A stretch of DNA of 64,000 nt from an uncultured Bacilli bacterium (lineage in GTDB: Bacteria > Bacillota_I > Bacilli_A > RF39 > UBA660), in assembly GCA_934176955.1 (NCBI GenBank), contig CAKPOS010000003.1, positions 56,725 through 120,724 on the forward strand. Reading direction: 5' to 3'. The position numbers and the translations under genes were made by a program. Below the pieces are notes generated by a model that was not told the origin of the DNA, made no database searches, and saw only the letters and a list, made by a program, of their open reading frames with translations. Of this stretch, positions 33,701 to 42,257 are shown in pieces. Positions within the stretch are counted from its first letter, which is position 1. Every line of letters starts with the position of its first letter.

Positions 33701-35239
33701 AATACTCCAACAGGCTTTGGTTTTGGTAATATTTATGTCATTTTAAAAAAAGATAATCCCAATTTAAATATTACTCGTGATAAAGAGGGAAATTTAACAG
33801 GTAAAGAATATAATCCATCTAAAGTAGAAGTATTTGGAACAAATACGCAGAAAGGTGGTTATGAAGCACACTGGGGAGCGCGGACAGGAATTGCTTCATC
33901 AGACATAGATTACATTTTATTTAAAGAAGACTTAACAATTGATCCCGAAAATCCATATTCTGAAGATGGAAAAGTAAATTATATTTTACCTAAATCAGAA
34001 TTTGAAAAGAAAGAGTATTATGGTAAGCATCAAAATGATTTAGCAATCTTAAAAAATGAAGTAGTAAAAAATGGATTTTATATTCCTATTGTAGATTTTT
34101 CGGGAAAAATTATTTTTACTGATGAAGAGTATCAAGAATTAAAACAAAAGATGGAAGGATTATCACATTATGAAAGTAAAGAGTATCATTTAAAACAGCA
34201 CCAATATAGTGATTACACAGAAAGAATAAAAGGATTGTTAGCTAGTAACAAACAAGAAACAAAAATTCAATCACAAAAAGTATATCAAGCACTATCTAAT
34301 ATCATTCAATCCATTCCTATAGATGAAAATTCAACTAAAACCTTACAAGCTAAAAACAAAATAGGAATTGATTTAACGCCTGGAAGTGTAGAAGTATTAG
34401 AAACTGGATCATCAGTTAGAGGAACAAATGTTCCATATGATTTTGACTTTGACTATATTTTTAGATTAGATTCTAATATGATTAACAATGCCGAAAAAAT
34501 GCATCAGTTCCGTACAAAAATATGTGAAGCATTAAATATTACTTCAGTACCATCTGGTGAATTCCGAGATGTAGAAGCAACTATTCCAGGACTAGGAACA
34601 ATAAAATTAGACATTACTTTCATTCAAAAAAATGATAAAGTAGAATATTCCACAGAAATGGCTTTGCAAGATAGAATGGATACTATTTATAAAAGTAACC
34701 CAGCAGTAGGAGATGAAGTAACAGCAAATATCATACTAGCAAAACTACTTTTAAAACAAGCTGGCTGCTATAAGCCAGAGAGAAAAGATTCAAATCAAGG
34801 TGGATTAGGTGGAGTAGGAATAGAAAACTGGATTACCCAAAATGGAGGTACCCTAGAAACTGCTGCTAATAGTTTTTTAAAAGCATCTGAAGGCAAAACA
34901 TATGAAGAATTCAAACAAATTTACCATATTCATGATTATGGAAAAAATCACTTGTATAAAGAAAAGAACAAATATCCTTATGATGATTTTATCTTTAATA
35001 ACATGAATCGTATAGGATATCAAAAAATGCAAGAAGTATTAAGAAAATATATTCGATATTTATCAGGAGAAAAAGACCTTTTCCCAGAGTTAGAAGAAGT
35101 TTTAAATGCATTAGAACAACAACAAGAAAAAGAAGTAACAATTACACATAGTAGAGGAATAGTTTCTTTCTTTATCTTAATTAGTTTAAGTTTATTGATT
35201 TCTATCATAACCATTATTGATATCCTTTTAAGAAAATAG
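30773..35239 (+). CDS. Giant repeat protein with a nucleotidyltransferase domain and C-terminal membrane anchor
   Basis: 1488 residues from the ATG at 30773 (AGGTG 6 nt upstream). From about 85 to 590 it is built of 26-residue helical repeats with the pattern LS.DD.KI..L..L......K..VI. The central region (about 690-1110) holds conserved-looking blocks (GDFIRGI, TPLDVDLTLI, HWGARTGIASSDIDYI) that I cannot assign. A nucleotidyltransferase domain follows: GSSVRGTN at 1212-1219, DFD at 1225-1227 and a third acid at Asp1280 (KLDITFI). The spacing of GS and D-x-D matches archaeal-type CCA enzymes and OAS/CD-NTases. The last 30 residues are one membrane helix with a short basic end. It is a single-gene unit with a promoter and terminator. 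The substrate is unknown. Confidence 0.8.
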   Translation: MVEHIKEVLRESVNRKNPSYARNNLTEEEKDYFFNNLDFFLKVSNEENFNRDSVLNIISEMSTQEKAMKRLKNIQEMNQMQKFIIINNLPNDKLKTENLPLLDDEDSKFKIICNMVDDGEKIKVLPLLNDIDRYVIMYGMTDDEQIKKGIPLIENEKHKAEIIQRLGTDKLKYETIDNLKEDKYITDVVTGLSFEYQYHYLLKILKTDNKNELIYQILLGIPQEEKTKIFSLLENREKEVMVMNLSNNEEKKFFIDLLNEESKLKVLKKMSNDEERILVFNSISSPNTKIENLPLLENEESKSMVIQSLSTDDEKIKGLNFLKRNSEKFNVINTLSTDDKKIEGLSHLEGDFDKVKVIKKLSNDRKKLDSLPLLTDETQRSEVIETFSIDRMKIEALKFLNSDWEKVKIIKALTIGDKKQNLSQLKNDKAKTEIILTFPGEDEKIKELSILQDDYAKLLVIYSLSPDEKFNHLMEIKKAENRLILIKSMNEEYKIKALNKEYGLIFKKNFSNNLNNKYSDLQPMNENLLAEIVISLTDIEQKVKLLPYFKENNVLSIVYSLKTETQKLEALKYISSNTIKLEILSQLSPENITSGLDDLTWFSNEEDRGYSKKLKIIEEYQKMLEEKNDYQKNAFVNYIENHHENLEESSISQITNILSRFSKSNSLELSNLKEQLTPLVLSTQNPIESFNKIEKIFLKNNIPMFGKEFLCFQNLYPEFQKEQGEEKIFDFTEGSRISPELLHPTQTRKMKVVSKNATNKDIRFQIVFNDLLRIASRSNNRSLIEYLNNIEYGNTLFLGISKGIITFNDLDDKSKQILDVFSNHLAALYENTEKGSEEIFENLSTVEKIAYFSRKFSPTSRYDLPDRIVRSFAYQAGIESFEQFKDIVINSVREKEVVSKKKSEELKNGKKLVLEPGDFIRGIGNIDCVESSLNNGNICKEFLGTFLGESKSDTTPLDVDLTLITEENTDIYHNIENTPTGFGFGNIYVILKKDNPNLNITRDKEGNLTGKEYNPSKVEVFGTNTQKGGYEAHWGARTGIASSDIDYILFKEDLTIDPENPYSEDGKVNYILPKSEFEKKEYYGKHQNDLAILKNEVVKNGFYIPIVDFSGKIIFTDEEYQELKQKMEGLSHYESKEYHLKQHQYSDYTERIKGLLASNKQETKIQSQKVYQALSNIIQSIPIDENSTKTLQAKNKIGIDLTPGSVEVLETGSSVRGTNVPYDFDFDYIFRLDSNMINNAEKMHQFRTKICEALNITSVPSGEFRDVEATIPGLGTIKLDITFIQKNDKVEYSTEMALQDRMDTIYKSNPAVGDEVTANIILAKLLLKQAGCYKPERKDSNQGGLGGVGIENWITQNGGTLETAANSFLKASEGKTYEEFKQIYHIHDYGKNHLYKEKNKYPYDDFIFNNMNRIGYQKMQEVLRKYIRYLSGEKDLFPELEEVLNALEQQQEKEVTITHSRGIVSFFILISLSLLISIITIIDILLRK

Positions 35240-35256
35240 CGCTTGCTATTTTTTTT
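35233..35256 (+). terminator. Terminator of the giant gene
   Basis: AAAATAGC-gctt-GCTATTTT followed by more Ts; the stem covers the stop codon. Confidence 0.85.
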
Positions 35257-35301
35257 AAATAGGGATAAATTATGTTATAATATGAATTGGAAGTGTTAGA
35301 A

Positions 35302-36138
35302 ATGGAAAAAAAGAAAGAAGAAAATATAGATTTGATAAAATACTTATCAAGCTTAGGATATGCGAAGAATAAAGCAAAAACTTATGTAAGGTTAGGTTTT
35401 GTTAAAGTCAATGGAAAAGAAATCAATAAATTACCTTATTTATTAAAAGAAAATGATATCGTAAAAATAGAGAAGAAAGAAGAAAAAAACTATAATATCC
35501 ATATTGTTTATGAAGATGACCATTATTTAGTTGTAGATAAAGAAGCAGGCTTATTAACGATAAGTACTTCTAATCAAACCAAAAAAGAAGAAGATACCCT
35601 TTATAAAAGAGTAAGAGCATACTTAAACCATAAACATGAATATGCATTTATTGTCAATCGAATTGATAAAGAAACCTCAGGTCTAGTTATCTTTGTTAAA
35701 GAAGAAAAATTAAAAGAACAACTCCAAAAAGATTGGAATACAATTGTTAAAAAAAGAAATTATATTGCAATTGTACCAGGTGTGATGACAAAAAAAGGAC
35801 ATATTGATAATTATTTATATGAAGATAAAATGACTTTTACACATTCTACTAAAGTAGGAGGAAAAAGAGCAATCACAGATTATTTTCCCATCAAAAATAA
35901 TCATCAATATACAATGCTTAATGTAGAAATAAAAACAGGACGAAAAAATCAAATTCGTGTTCACTTAAAAGAGTTGGGTTACCCCATTTTAGGAGATAAA
36001 AAATATGGAAGTAGAATTAACCCTCTAAAAAGATTAGCCCTTCATCATGATAAAATCTCGTTTATAGATCCAATTTCGAATAAAACTTTAACATTCACCT
36101 CAAGCGTTCCAAAGGAATTTTATGTTTTATTTCATTAG
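35302..36138 (+). CDS. RluA/RluD-family pseudouridine synthase
   Basis: Converts uridine to pseudouridine in ribosomal RNA (or tRNA). 278 residues from ATG 35302, which has GGAAGTG upstream; the earlier TTG 35287 is unlikely. It has an N-terminal S4 RNA-binding domain (about 10-60), then the catalytic domain with VNRIDKETSGLVIF, where the Asp is the nucleophile, and a C-terminal TGRKNQIRVHL block. The DUF1294 gene overlaps its end by 17 bases. Which RNA site it modifies cannot be told. Confidence 0.9.
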   Translation: MEKKKEENIDLIKYLSSLGYAKNKAKTYVRLGFVKVNGKEINKLPYLLKENDIVKIEKKEEKNYNIHIVYEDDHYLVVDKEAGLLTISTSNQTKKEEDTLYKRVRAYLNHKHEYAFIVNRIDKETSGLVIFVKEEKLKEQLQKDWNTIVKKRNYIAIVPGVMTKKGHIDNYLYEDKMTFTHSTKVGGKRAITDYFPIKNNHQYTMLNVEIKTGRKNQIRVHLKELGYPILGDKKYGSRINPLKRLALHHDKISFIDPISNKTLTFTSSVPKEFYVLFH

Positions 36139-36370
36139 CATTAATCTCTTAAGTCTTTTTTTGTGTAAATTAGATAAAATAAAATCTATTCACCACAAGT
36201 GGAGAATTCCTGAAAAAGTATTATTAACCATCTCTCTTTTAGGAGGATGTTTTGGAATGCTAATAGGAATGCACTTGTTTCACCACAAAACGAAAAAGAA
36301 AAAATTTTATTTCGTTTATTTATTTAGCATAGTTTGGATTGTTATTTTATTATCAATTTGTTATAATTAA
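36122..36370 (+). CDS. DUF1294 membrane protein
   Basis: 82 residues with about three hydrophobic segments and the family pattern WRIPEKVLLTISLLGGCFG, then HHKTKKKKF. DUF1294 proteins are small bacterial membrane proteins of unknown role. Its start lies inside the end of the pseudouridine synthase gene and it ends 18 bases before lepA, so it sits within one operon. Confidence 0.88.
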   Translation: MFYFISINLLSLFLCKLDKIKSIHHKWRIPEKVLLTISLLGGCFGMLIGMHLFHHKTKKKKFYFVYLFSIVWIVILLSICYN

Positions 36371-36388
36371 AAAAAGGTGCGTGATAGA

Positions 36389-38185
36389 GTGAACCAAGAA
36401 AAAATTAGAAATTTTAGTATTATTGCCCATATTGATCATGGAAAAAGTACATTAGCAGATCGAATCTTAGAAAAAACAAATGCTGTAGATAAAAGAGTAA
36501 TGAAAGAACAAATTCTAGATAATATGGATATTGAAAGAGAAAGAGGAATAACCATTAAATTAAATGCAGTAAGACTAAATTATAAAGGATATATATTAAA
36601 TTTAATTGATACCCCAGGTCATGTTGACTTCAGTTATGAAGTATCCAGAAGTTTAGCGGCATGTGAAGGAGCAATCTTAGTAGTAGATGCAACCCAAGGA
36701 ATAGAAGCCCAAACTCTTGCTAACGTTTATTTAGCCCTAGATAATGATTTAGAAATTATTCCTGTTGTGAATAAAATAGACCTTCCTAATGCAGAACCAG
36801 AACTAAGACGCCAAGAATTAGTAGATACTTTTGGATTTGATTCTAACGATATTGTTTTTACTTCGGGGAAAACTGGAGAAGGAGTAGAAGAATTATTAGA
36901 AAAAATTATCACTAAAATTCCTCCTCCAAAAAAGCAAGAAGATGATCATTTAAAGTGCTTAATCTTTGATAGTTATTTTGATCCTTATAAGGGAGTCGTT
37001 GCTTATGTAAGAGTAGTATCAGGAGAACTTCATCATAATGATAAAATCATGATGAAAACGACAAATTCTACTTATGATGTAACAGAATTAGGATTTCATA
37101 CTCCAAGTAACGTAAAAACAGATACCTTAAGAGAAGGAGAAGTAGGCTACGTTTGTGCAAGTATCAAAGATATTGCTGATGTGAGAGTAGGAGATACCAT
37201 CACTTTAGCCAATAATCCTTGTAAAGAATCTTTACCTGGTTATAAAAAAATGAAACCAATGGTATATTGTGGTCTTTATCCAATTGACTCCAAAAAATAT
37301 CCAGCCCTAAGAGAAGCCCTAGAAAAATTAAAAATTAATGATGCTAGTTTAGTCTTTGAAACAGAATCTTCAACAACACTAGGTTTTGGATTTCGTACAG
37401 GATTTCTTGGCTTATTACATATGGAAATTATCGTTGAGAGAATTGAAAGAGAATTTCATGTAGAATTAATCGCAACCTCACCATCCGTCATTTATGAAAT
37501 TACATTAACCGATGGAACAATCATTCATATTGATAATCCAAGTGAATTTCCAGAAAGAGTAAAAATCAAAGAAATCAAAGAACCATATGTAAGAACAAGT
37601 ATTTTTGTTCCCAATAATTATGTCGGAAATATTATGGAGCTTTGTCAAAATAAAAGAGGAACTTATTTATCGATGGAATATGTGGATGAAACAAGAGTCA
37701 ATATTCATTATGAATTACCACTTTCCGAAATTGTTTATGATTTCTTTGATAAACTAAAAAGTTATACCAAAGGATATGCTTCTATGGATTATGATATTAT
37801 TGGCAATAAACCAAGTGATTTAGTCAAAATGGATATCTTATTAAATGGAGAAATTGTTGATGCTTTATCGGTTATTGTACATAGAGATTTTGCTTACAAT
37901 AGAGCAAGAATTATCGTGGATAACTTAAAAAAATTAATTCCAAGACAAATGTTTGAAGTTCCTATTCAAGCAACCATTGGAAGTAAAGTTATTGCTAGAG
38001 CAGATATCAAAGCTATGCGAAAAAATGTTTTAGCAAAGTGCTATGGAGGAGACATCACCAGAAAAAGAAAACTATTAGAAAAACAAAAAGAAGGAAAAAA
38101 GAAAATGAAACAGATTGGTCATGTGGAAATACCAAGTGAAGCCTTCTTATCAGTCTTAAGTACAGAAGAAATCAAAGAAGATTAA
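36389..38185 (+). CDS. lepA: Elongation factor 4 (LepA GTPase)
   Basis: Ribosome-associated GTPase active in translation initiation and under stress. 598 residues from the GTG at 36389, chosen because the protein then begins MNQEKIRNFSIIAHIDHGKST, as in the family, and AAGGTG lies 9 nt upstream; the GTG at 36377 overlaps that site. G-motifs: AHIDHGKS, DTPGH, NKID. The LepA-specific C-terminal region (RKRKLLEKQKEGKKKMK) is intact. Confidence 0.97.
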   Translation: MNQEKIRNFSIIAHIDHGKSTLADRILEKTNAVDKRVMKEQILDNMDIERERGITIKLNAVRLNYKGYILNLIDTPGHVDFSYEVSRSLAACEGAILVVDATQGIEAQTLANVYLALDNDLEIIPVVNKIDLPNAEPELRRQELVDTFGFDSNDIVFTSGKTGEGVEELLEKIITKIPPPKKQEDDHLKCLIFDSYFDPYKGVVAYVRVVSGELHHNDKIMMKTTNSTYDVTELGFHTPSNVKTDTLREGEVGYVCASIKDIADVRVGDTITLANNPCKESLPGYKKMKPMVYCGLYPIDSKKYPALREALEKLKINDASLVFETESSTTLGFGFRTGFLGLLHMEIIVERIEREFHVELIATSPSVIYEITLTDGTIIHIDNPSEFPERVKIKEIKEPYVRTSIFVPNNYVGNIMELCQNKRGTYLSMEYVDETRVNIHYELPLSEIVYDFFDKLKSYTKGYASMDYDIIGNKPSDLVKMDILLNGEIVDALSVIVHRDFAYNRARIIVDNLKKLIPRQMFEVPIQATIGSKVIARADIKAMRKNVLAKCYGGDITRKRKLLEKQKEGKKKMKQIGHVEIPSEAFLSVLSTEEIKED

Positions 38186-38248
38186 ATTAGCATTTATTAG
38201 TGTCCTGAAAAAGAAATTTTAATAAAATAAAGTAGTAGGGGGATTTTT

Positions 38249-40105
38249 ATGGGGAAATTACCAGTAAATAGTAAAGAAATTAAAAAATACATTTTAAATG
38301 TAGAAAATGATTTAGAGGGATTAATTGAGTATTTAGAAGAAGATTATCAAAATACAACAGCAGGTATCTTTAATGCTCTTTTTACCTTAATGCGGCATTA
38401 TGAACAAAATAAAAGTAGAGTGCAATATTTAATCTATTTAATTGAATCGACGTTATCAGTAAAACAAAGTAAAGAATTGAAAGGACTATCAGGTCAAATT
38501 ATTGATTTAGATAATAAAGTAAGTCAGCTTAAGCTAAAGGATAGGATAGCAATTCAGGAGCCATTAAATCAAATTCATGAAATCTTTCTAGCCGTCAATA
38601 GAAATGCAGATGCTGTTCCAAATGAAAAAATAAAATACTTATCTTTTCAAATATTTCAAGAAAAGAATATTCCTTTAATTGAGAGCTTTTTAAAAGAAAA
38701 TCAAGGAATACTTTCTAGTCGAAATAAAGAAGGGGAAAATATCTTTGATATTCTTTTAAAACAATACTTATATCTAGATGAAAAAAATATTGAAGAAATT
38801 GCTTATTATTATCATATTATCTTACTATTTTTGAATAGTTCTTGTCGAAAAGAGATTATTCATAATAAAGAAAAATATCTTGATTTTATTAAGAAATCAA
38901 AGTTAGAATGTAGGGAGCATATCATTCGATTAATTGAATTATTTGATCCTAATTATCAGGTTACTTTAGATAAAATAGAAAAGAGATATCATGTTAATTT
39001 TGATTTTTTTTCTTCTGTTTTAGAAGAAATGAATACTTTTAAGATGGATAATACGAATCGAATAAACTTTTTACATCAAGAATGTATTACGATTGATGGA
39101 GAGAGTACAACTTGTTTAGATGATGCCCTTTATTTGGAAAAAAATTTAGATGGTACTTATACTTTGTATGTTCATATTACAGATATTCCTTCTTTTGTTC
39201 CGTATCAATCTATTGTAGATATGGAAGCCAAAAAAAGAGCAGAAACTTTGTATTTAAAAGATAGAAAAATTTCTTTATATCCAGAAGAAATTAGTGATGG
39301 AATTTGTTCATTGATTCCGAATAATCATCGTAATGTAATTAGTTATATTTTTCATTTAGATAGTAATTTTTCATTAATTGAAGATGATTTCTCTTTTGTT
39401 AAAGGGAAAATTCAAGTGAAACATCGTTTAACTTATCAAGCTGCTGATCAAATTATTTTTGGAGAAGAAAATACTTCTTTAGCTGTGATGCTAAAAAGAT
39501 TAGTATTGTTTGCTGAAGTACGGAAAAAAGGAAATATTATTCGAGATATTTACCGAGAATATCAAAATGCTATCGATTTTGATCCAAATCATGAATCATT
39601 TAAAACAAGTGTTTCTCCCAGTGCAAATATTGTGCATGAATCGATGGTATTGACAAATTATCAGATAGGAAAATATTTTAAAGATAGTAGTTTACCTTAT
39701 TTATATCGAAAGATTGATTTACCAAGTGAAAGCTTTATTCAAGAACAGTTATTGAAACTTAAAAATCTTGATCCTAGTTTTTTAAAAAACAAAGAATATT
39801 ATCAAAAAATTAAAGATAGTTATACAAAAGCCCAATATACAGATAAACCTGTTTATCATAAAGGACAAAATCTAGAGTGCTATTCTCATTCTAGCAGTCC
39901 TGCTAGAAGATATGCAGATGCTTTTAACCAATATTTATTATATGATTTTATTTTTCGAAATGAACAAAGTAATCAAAGTATCTATAAATGGGAATACCAG
40001 CTCCATGATTTAGCCTATTATTTAAATCAAAAGAAAAAAGAAAATGAAGTATTTTCTAGTCATTATAATTATTTAGCAAGTAAAAGTTTAATTAAAAAGA
40101 AGTAG
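38249..40105 (+). CDS. Divergent RNB-domain (RNase II/R family) protein
   Basis: 618 residues. The first 260 form an unrecognised helical region, with no cold-shock domains. The RNB domain runs from about 275 to 580 and includes IPNNHRNVISY and HSSSPARRYAD, matching the family. In the catalytic loop the sequence is ITIDGESTTCLDDA: Asp283, Asp291 and Asp292 match three of the four metal-binding aspartates (201, 209 and 210 of E. coli RNase II), but the fourth (207) is Cys289. There is no C-terminal S1 domain. It may be an altered 3'-5' exoribonuclease or an RNA-binding relic. It lies 12 bases before miaB. Confidence 0.8.
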   Translation: MGKLPVNSKEIKKYILNVENDLEGLIEYLEEDYQNTTAGIFNALFTLMRHYEQNKSRVQYLIYLIESTLSVKQSKELKGLSGQIIDLDNKVSQLKLKDRIAIQEPLNQIHEIFLAVNRNADAVPNEKIKYLSFQIFQEKNIPLIESFLKENQGILSSRNKEGENIFDILLKQYLYLDEKNIEEIAYYYHIILLFLNSSCRKEIIHNKEKYLDFIKKSKLECREHIIRLIELFDPNYQVTLDKIEKRYHVNFDFFSSVLEEMNTFKMDNTNRINFLHQECITIDGESTTCLDDALYLEKNLDGTYTLYVHITDIPSFVPYQSIVDMEAKKRAETLYLKDRKISLYPEEISDGICSLIPNNHRNVISYIFHLDSNFSLIEDDFSFVKGKIQVKHRLTYQAADQIIFGEENTSLAVMLKRLVLFAEVRKKGNIIRDIYREYQNAIDFDPNHESFKTSVSPSANIVHESMVLTNYQIGKYFKDSSLPYLYRKIDLPSESFIQEQLLKLKNLDPSFLKNKEYYQKIKDSYTKAQYTDKPVYHKGQNLECYSHSSSPARRYADAFNQYLLYDFIFRNEQSNQSIYKWEYQLHDLAYYLNQKKKENEVFSSHYNYLASKSLIKKK

Positions 40106-40117
40106 GAGTGTGAAGAA

Positions 40118-41542
40118 ATGAATTTACCAAATATTAAAGAAGCAAGAGCAAGAACGAATAAAAAAGTAGAAATTAAAAGAGATGAATATCACCTATCTTC
40201 ATCAGCAAGACAATTAGGAATAGGGAAAAATTATTGTATTTATACTTATGGTTGTCAAATGAATGTTCATGATAGCGAGAATATTTCTGCAATCATGGAA
40301 GAAATGGGATATAGCAAGAAAGAAGATATGGATGAGGCGGATGTCATTATTTTAAATACTTGTGCGATTCGTGAAAATGCACACAATAAAGTTCATGGCA
40401 TGTTAGGAAGAATTAAGCATTTAAAAGAAACCAAGGAAGATATTATTACTGTATTTTGTGGTTGCATGGCACAAGAAGAAGGAATTGCTTTAGAATTAAA
40501 AGAAAAATTTCCTTGGGTAGATATTGTGATGGGAACGCATAATTTTCATCAATTACCTCTTTACCTAGAAAATGTGATGACTACAAAGAAACAAGATATT
40601 GAAGTATTTTCTATTGAAGGAGATGTTATTGAAGGAATTCCTGTAAAAAGAGATTCTAAGTACAAAGCATGGATTAACATTATGTATGGATGCGATAAAT
40701 TCTGTACTTATTGTATCGTTCCTTATACAAGAGGAAAGCAAAGAAGTAGACTTCCAGAAGATATTATTAAAGAAGTAAAAGAATTGGTAAAAGATGGCTA
40801 CCAAGAAGTCACTTTATTAGGACAAAATGTCAATGCTTATGGAAAAGATTTAAATCTTCAGTATGGAATGGATAATTTATTAGAAGATGTTGCTAAAACA
40901 AATATTCCAAGAATTCGTTTCGTTACCTCACATCCTTGGGACTTTACGGATGAAATGATCGATATGATTGCCAAATATGATAATATCATGCCTTATATTC
41001 ATCTTCCTTTACAAAGTGGATCAACTAAAATTTTGAAAAAAATGGGAAGAAAATATACAAAAGAAGAATACAAGAAATTATTTTATAAAATTAAAGATAA
41101 GGTAAAAAATGTTTCTATTACAACAGATATTATTGTAGGATTTCCAGGAGAGACAAAAGAAGACTTTCATGAAACTCTAGATTTAGTTGATGAATTAAAA
41201 TATGATTTAGCGTATACTTTCATCTATTCAAAAAGAGAAGGAACACCTGCAAGCCAGTTTAAAGATGAAACATCAATGGAAGAAAAGAAAGAAAGATTAG
41301 CACTTTTAAATAAAAAAATTAATCAATATGCTTTAGAAAATAATCAAAAATACTTAAATAAAATTGTTGATGTGTTAATTGAAGGACCAAGTGAAAAGGA
41401 AGGAAAATTAATGGGATATACTGATACCATGAAACTCGTTAATGTGAAAGCTTCGGATAAAACTATAGGAAAAATTGTTAAAGTAAAAATTACTGAGGTT
41501 AAAACTTGGAGTTTGGATGGTGAAGTAGTCGATGAAAAATAA
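40118..41542 (+). CDS. miaB: tRNA-2-methylthio-N6-dimethylallyladenosine synthase MiaB
   Basis: A radical SAM enzyme with two iron-sulfur clusters that adds a methylthio group to i6A37 of tRNAs. 474 residues. The N-terminal domain carries three Cys (YGCQMNVHDSE, LNTCAIREN, FCGCMAQ); the radical SAM motif is CDKFCTYC; a TRAM domain ends the protein. The start has AGGAGTG upstream. The next gene overlaps it by 11 bases and is of the YlbF/YmcA family, as beside miaB in Bacillus. Confidence 0.96.
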   Translation: MNLPNIKEARARTNKKVEIKRDEYHLSSSARQLGIGKNYCIYTYGCQMNVHDSENISAIMEEMGYSKKEDMDEADVIILNTCAIRENAHNKVHGMLGRIKHLKETKEDIITVFCGCMAQEEGIALELKEKFPWVDIVMGTHNFHQLPLYLENVMTTKKQDIEVFSIEGDVIEGIPVKRDSKYKAWINIMYGCDKFCTYCIVPYTRGKQRSRLPEDIIKEVKELVKDGYQEVTLLGQNVNAYGKDLNLQYGMDNLLEDVAKTNIPRIRFVTSHPWDFTDEMIDMIAKYDNIMPYIHLPLQSGSTKILKKMGRKYTKEEYKKLFYKIKDKVKNVSITTDIIVGFPGETKEDFHETLDLVDELKYDLAYTFIYSKREGTPASQFKDETSMEEKKERLALLNKKINQYALENNQKYLNKIVDVLIEGPSEKEGKLMGYTDTMKLVNVKASDKTIGKIVKVKITEVKTWSLDGEVVDEK

Positions 41543-41858
41543 AATGCAAGAACTATTTCAAGCTATCCAAGAATCACCAGAATATAGAAGTTATTTAAAT
41601 ATTGGGAGTGTCATTGAACAAGATGATGAAATTGTATCTTTAGTGAATGAAATTAAAAGACTTCAACAAAAATCAGTAGAATTAGAATATCATCATGATG
41701 AAGGATATAAAGAGATTGATAAAGAAATCGATAAGAAAGTAGCCGATTTAAATAGTAGACCAATTTATCAAGAATACTTAAGAAGAATGAATGAATTTAA
41801 TAATATTCTAGCAGAATCTAGTAATCAGATTGAAAAATATGTGAATAGTAAAGTTTAG
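41532..41858 (+). CDS. YlbF/YmcA-family protein
   Basis: 108 residues, all helical, with the family layout (SPEYRSYLN near the start; NEFNNILAESSNQI near the end). In Bacillus, YlbF, YmcA and YaaT form an RNase Y-linked complex that affects RNA processing, sporulation and competence, and ymcA lies just after miaB; the same neighbourhood here supports the call. Which paralog it represents cannot be decided. Confidence 0.82.
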   Translation: MKNKMQELFQAIQESPEYRSYLNIGSVIEQDDEIVSLVNEIKRLQQKSVELEYHHDEGYKEIDKEIDKKVADLNSRPIYQEYLRRMNEFNNILAESSNQIEKYVNSKV

Positions 41859-41884
41859 TTGATAAAAAAAGACAAAGAGTTATT

Positions 41885-42082
41885 ATGGATTTAGGAAAAA
41901 TATTATCTAGTAAAAATAATAGTGTGCTAGTAGATTATCTATTATTTTTGCTAAAGAAAAAGCAAGCTAGTATTATTTTAGAAAAATTAGATAATGAATT
42001 ACAAAGTCAAATTGATGCAAATAGGACAGTGCATAATTGTGGGGCGCAATATGAAACTTATGCTTATTTAAAGAAAAGATGA
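41885..42082 (+). CDS. Small hypothetical protein
   Basis: 65 residues, soluble and helical, ending YETYAYLKKR. The ribosome site (AAAGAG) is modest. It follows the YlbF-family gene by 26 bases and is followed by a terminator, so it probably ends the miaB operon. No family recognised. Confidence 0.6.
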   Translation: MDLGKILSSKNNSVLVDYLLFLLKKKQASIILEKLDNELQSQIDANRTVHNCGAQYETYAYLKKR

Positions 42083-42111
42083 AGTTTAGTCGAATAGCTA
42101 GGCTTCTTTTC
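42081..42111 (+). terminator. Terminator of the miaB operon
   Basis: GAAGTTTAG (42081-42089) pairs with CTAGGCTTC (42098-42106), 9 bp with two G-T pairs, then TTTT. Confidence 0.75.
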
Positions 42112-42137
42112 TATACTTGATTAGAAATAAGTAAAAT

Positions 42138-42206
42138 ATCACAAAATGATGAAATGAAATACCACAAAATGATGAAATGAAATACCACAAAATAGTGAAA
42201 TAAAAT
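42138..42206 (+). repeat. Three tandem 23-bp repeats upstream of the DUF4143 ATPase gene
   Basis: Unit ACCACAAAATGATGAAATGA plus AAT: copy 2 at 42161-42183 is exact, copy 1 (42138-42160) differs in the first bases, and copy 3 (42184-42206) in three bases. They end 2 bases before the -35 box of the gene, so they may be operator sites. Confidence 0.8.
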
Positions 42207-42208
42207 GT

Positions 42209-42236
42209 TTGTTTTCATACTAAAAAAGTGTATAAT
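42209..42236 (+). promoter_or_regulatory. Promoter of the DUF4143 ATPase gene
   Basis: TTGTTT (42209-42214), a 16-bp spacer, TATAAT (42231-42236); a short leader leads straight into AGGAGGAG. Confidence 0.75.
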
Positions 42237-42257
42237 ATACATAGGAGGAGATTTTTT

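Noticed and set aside
36377..36388. Upstream GTG as lepA start
   Set aside because: It falls in the ribosome site, and the extra residues do not match the conserved LepA N-terminus.
42138..42206. CRISPR array
   Set aside because: The three 23-bp units are directly adjacent without spacers, and no cas gene is present.
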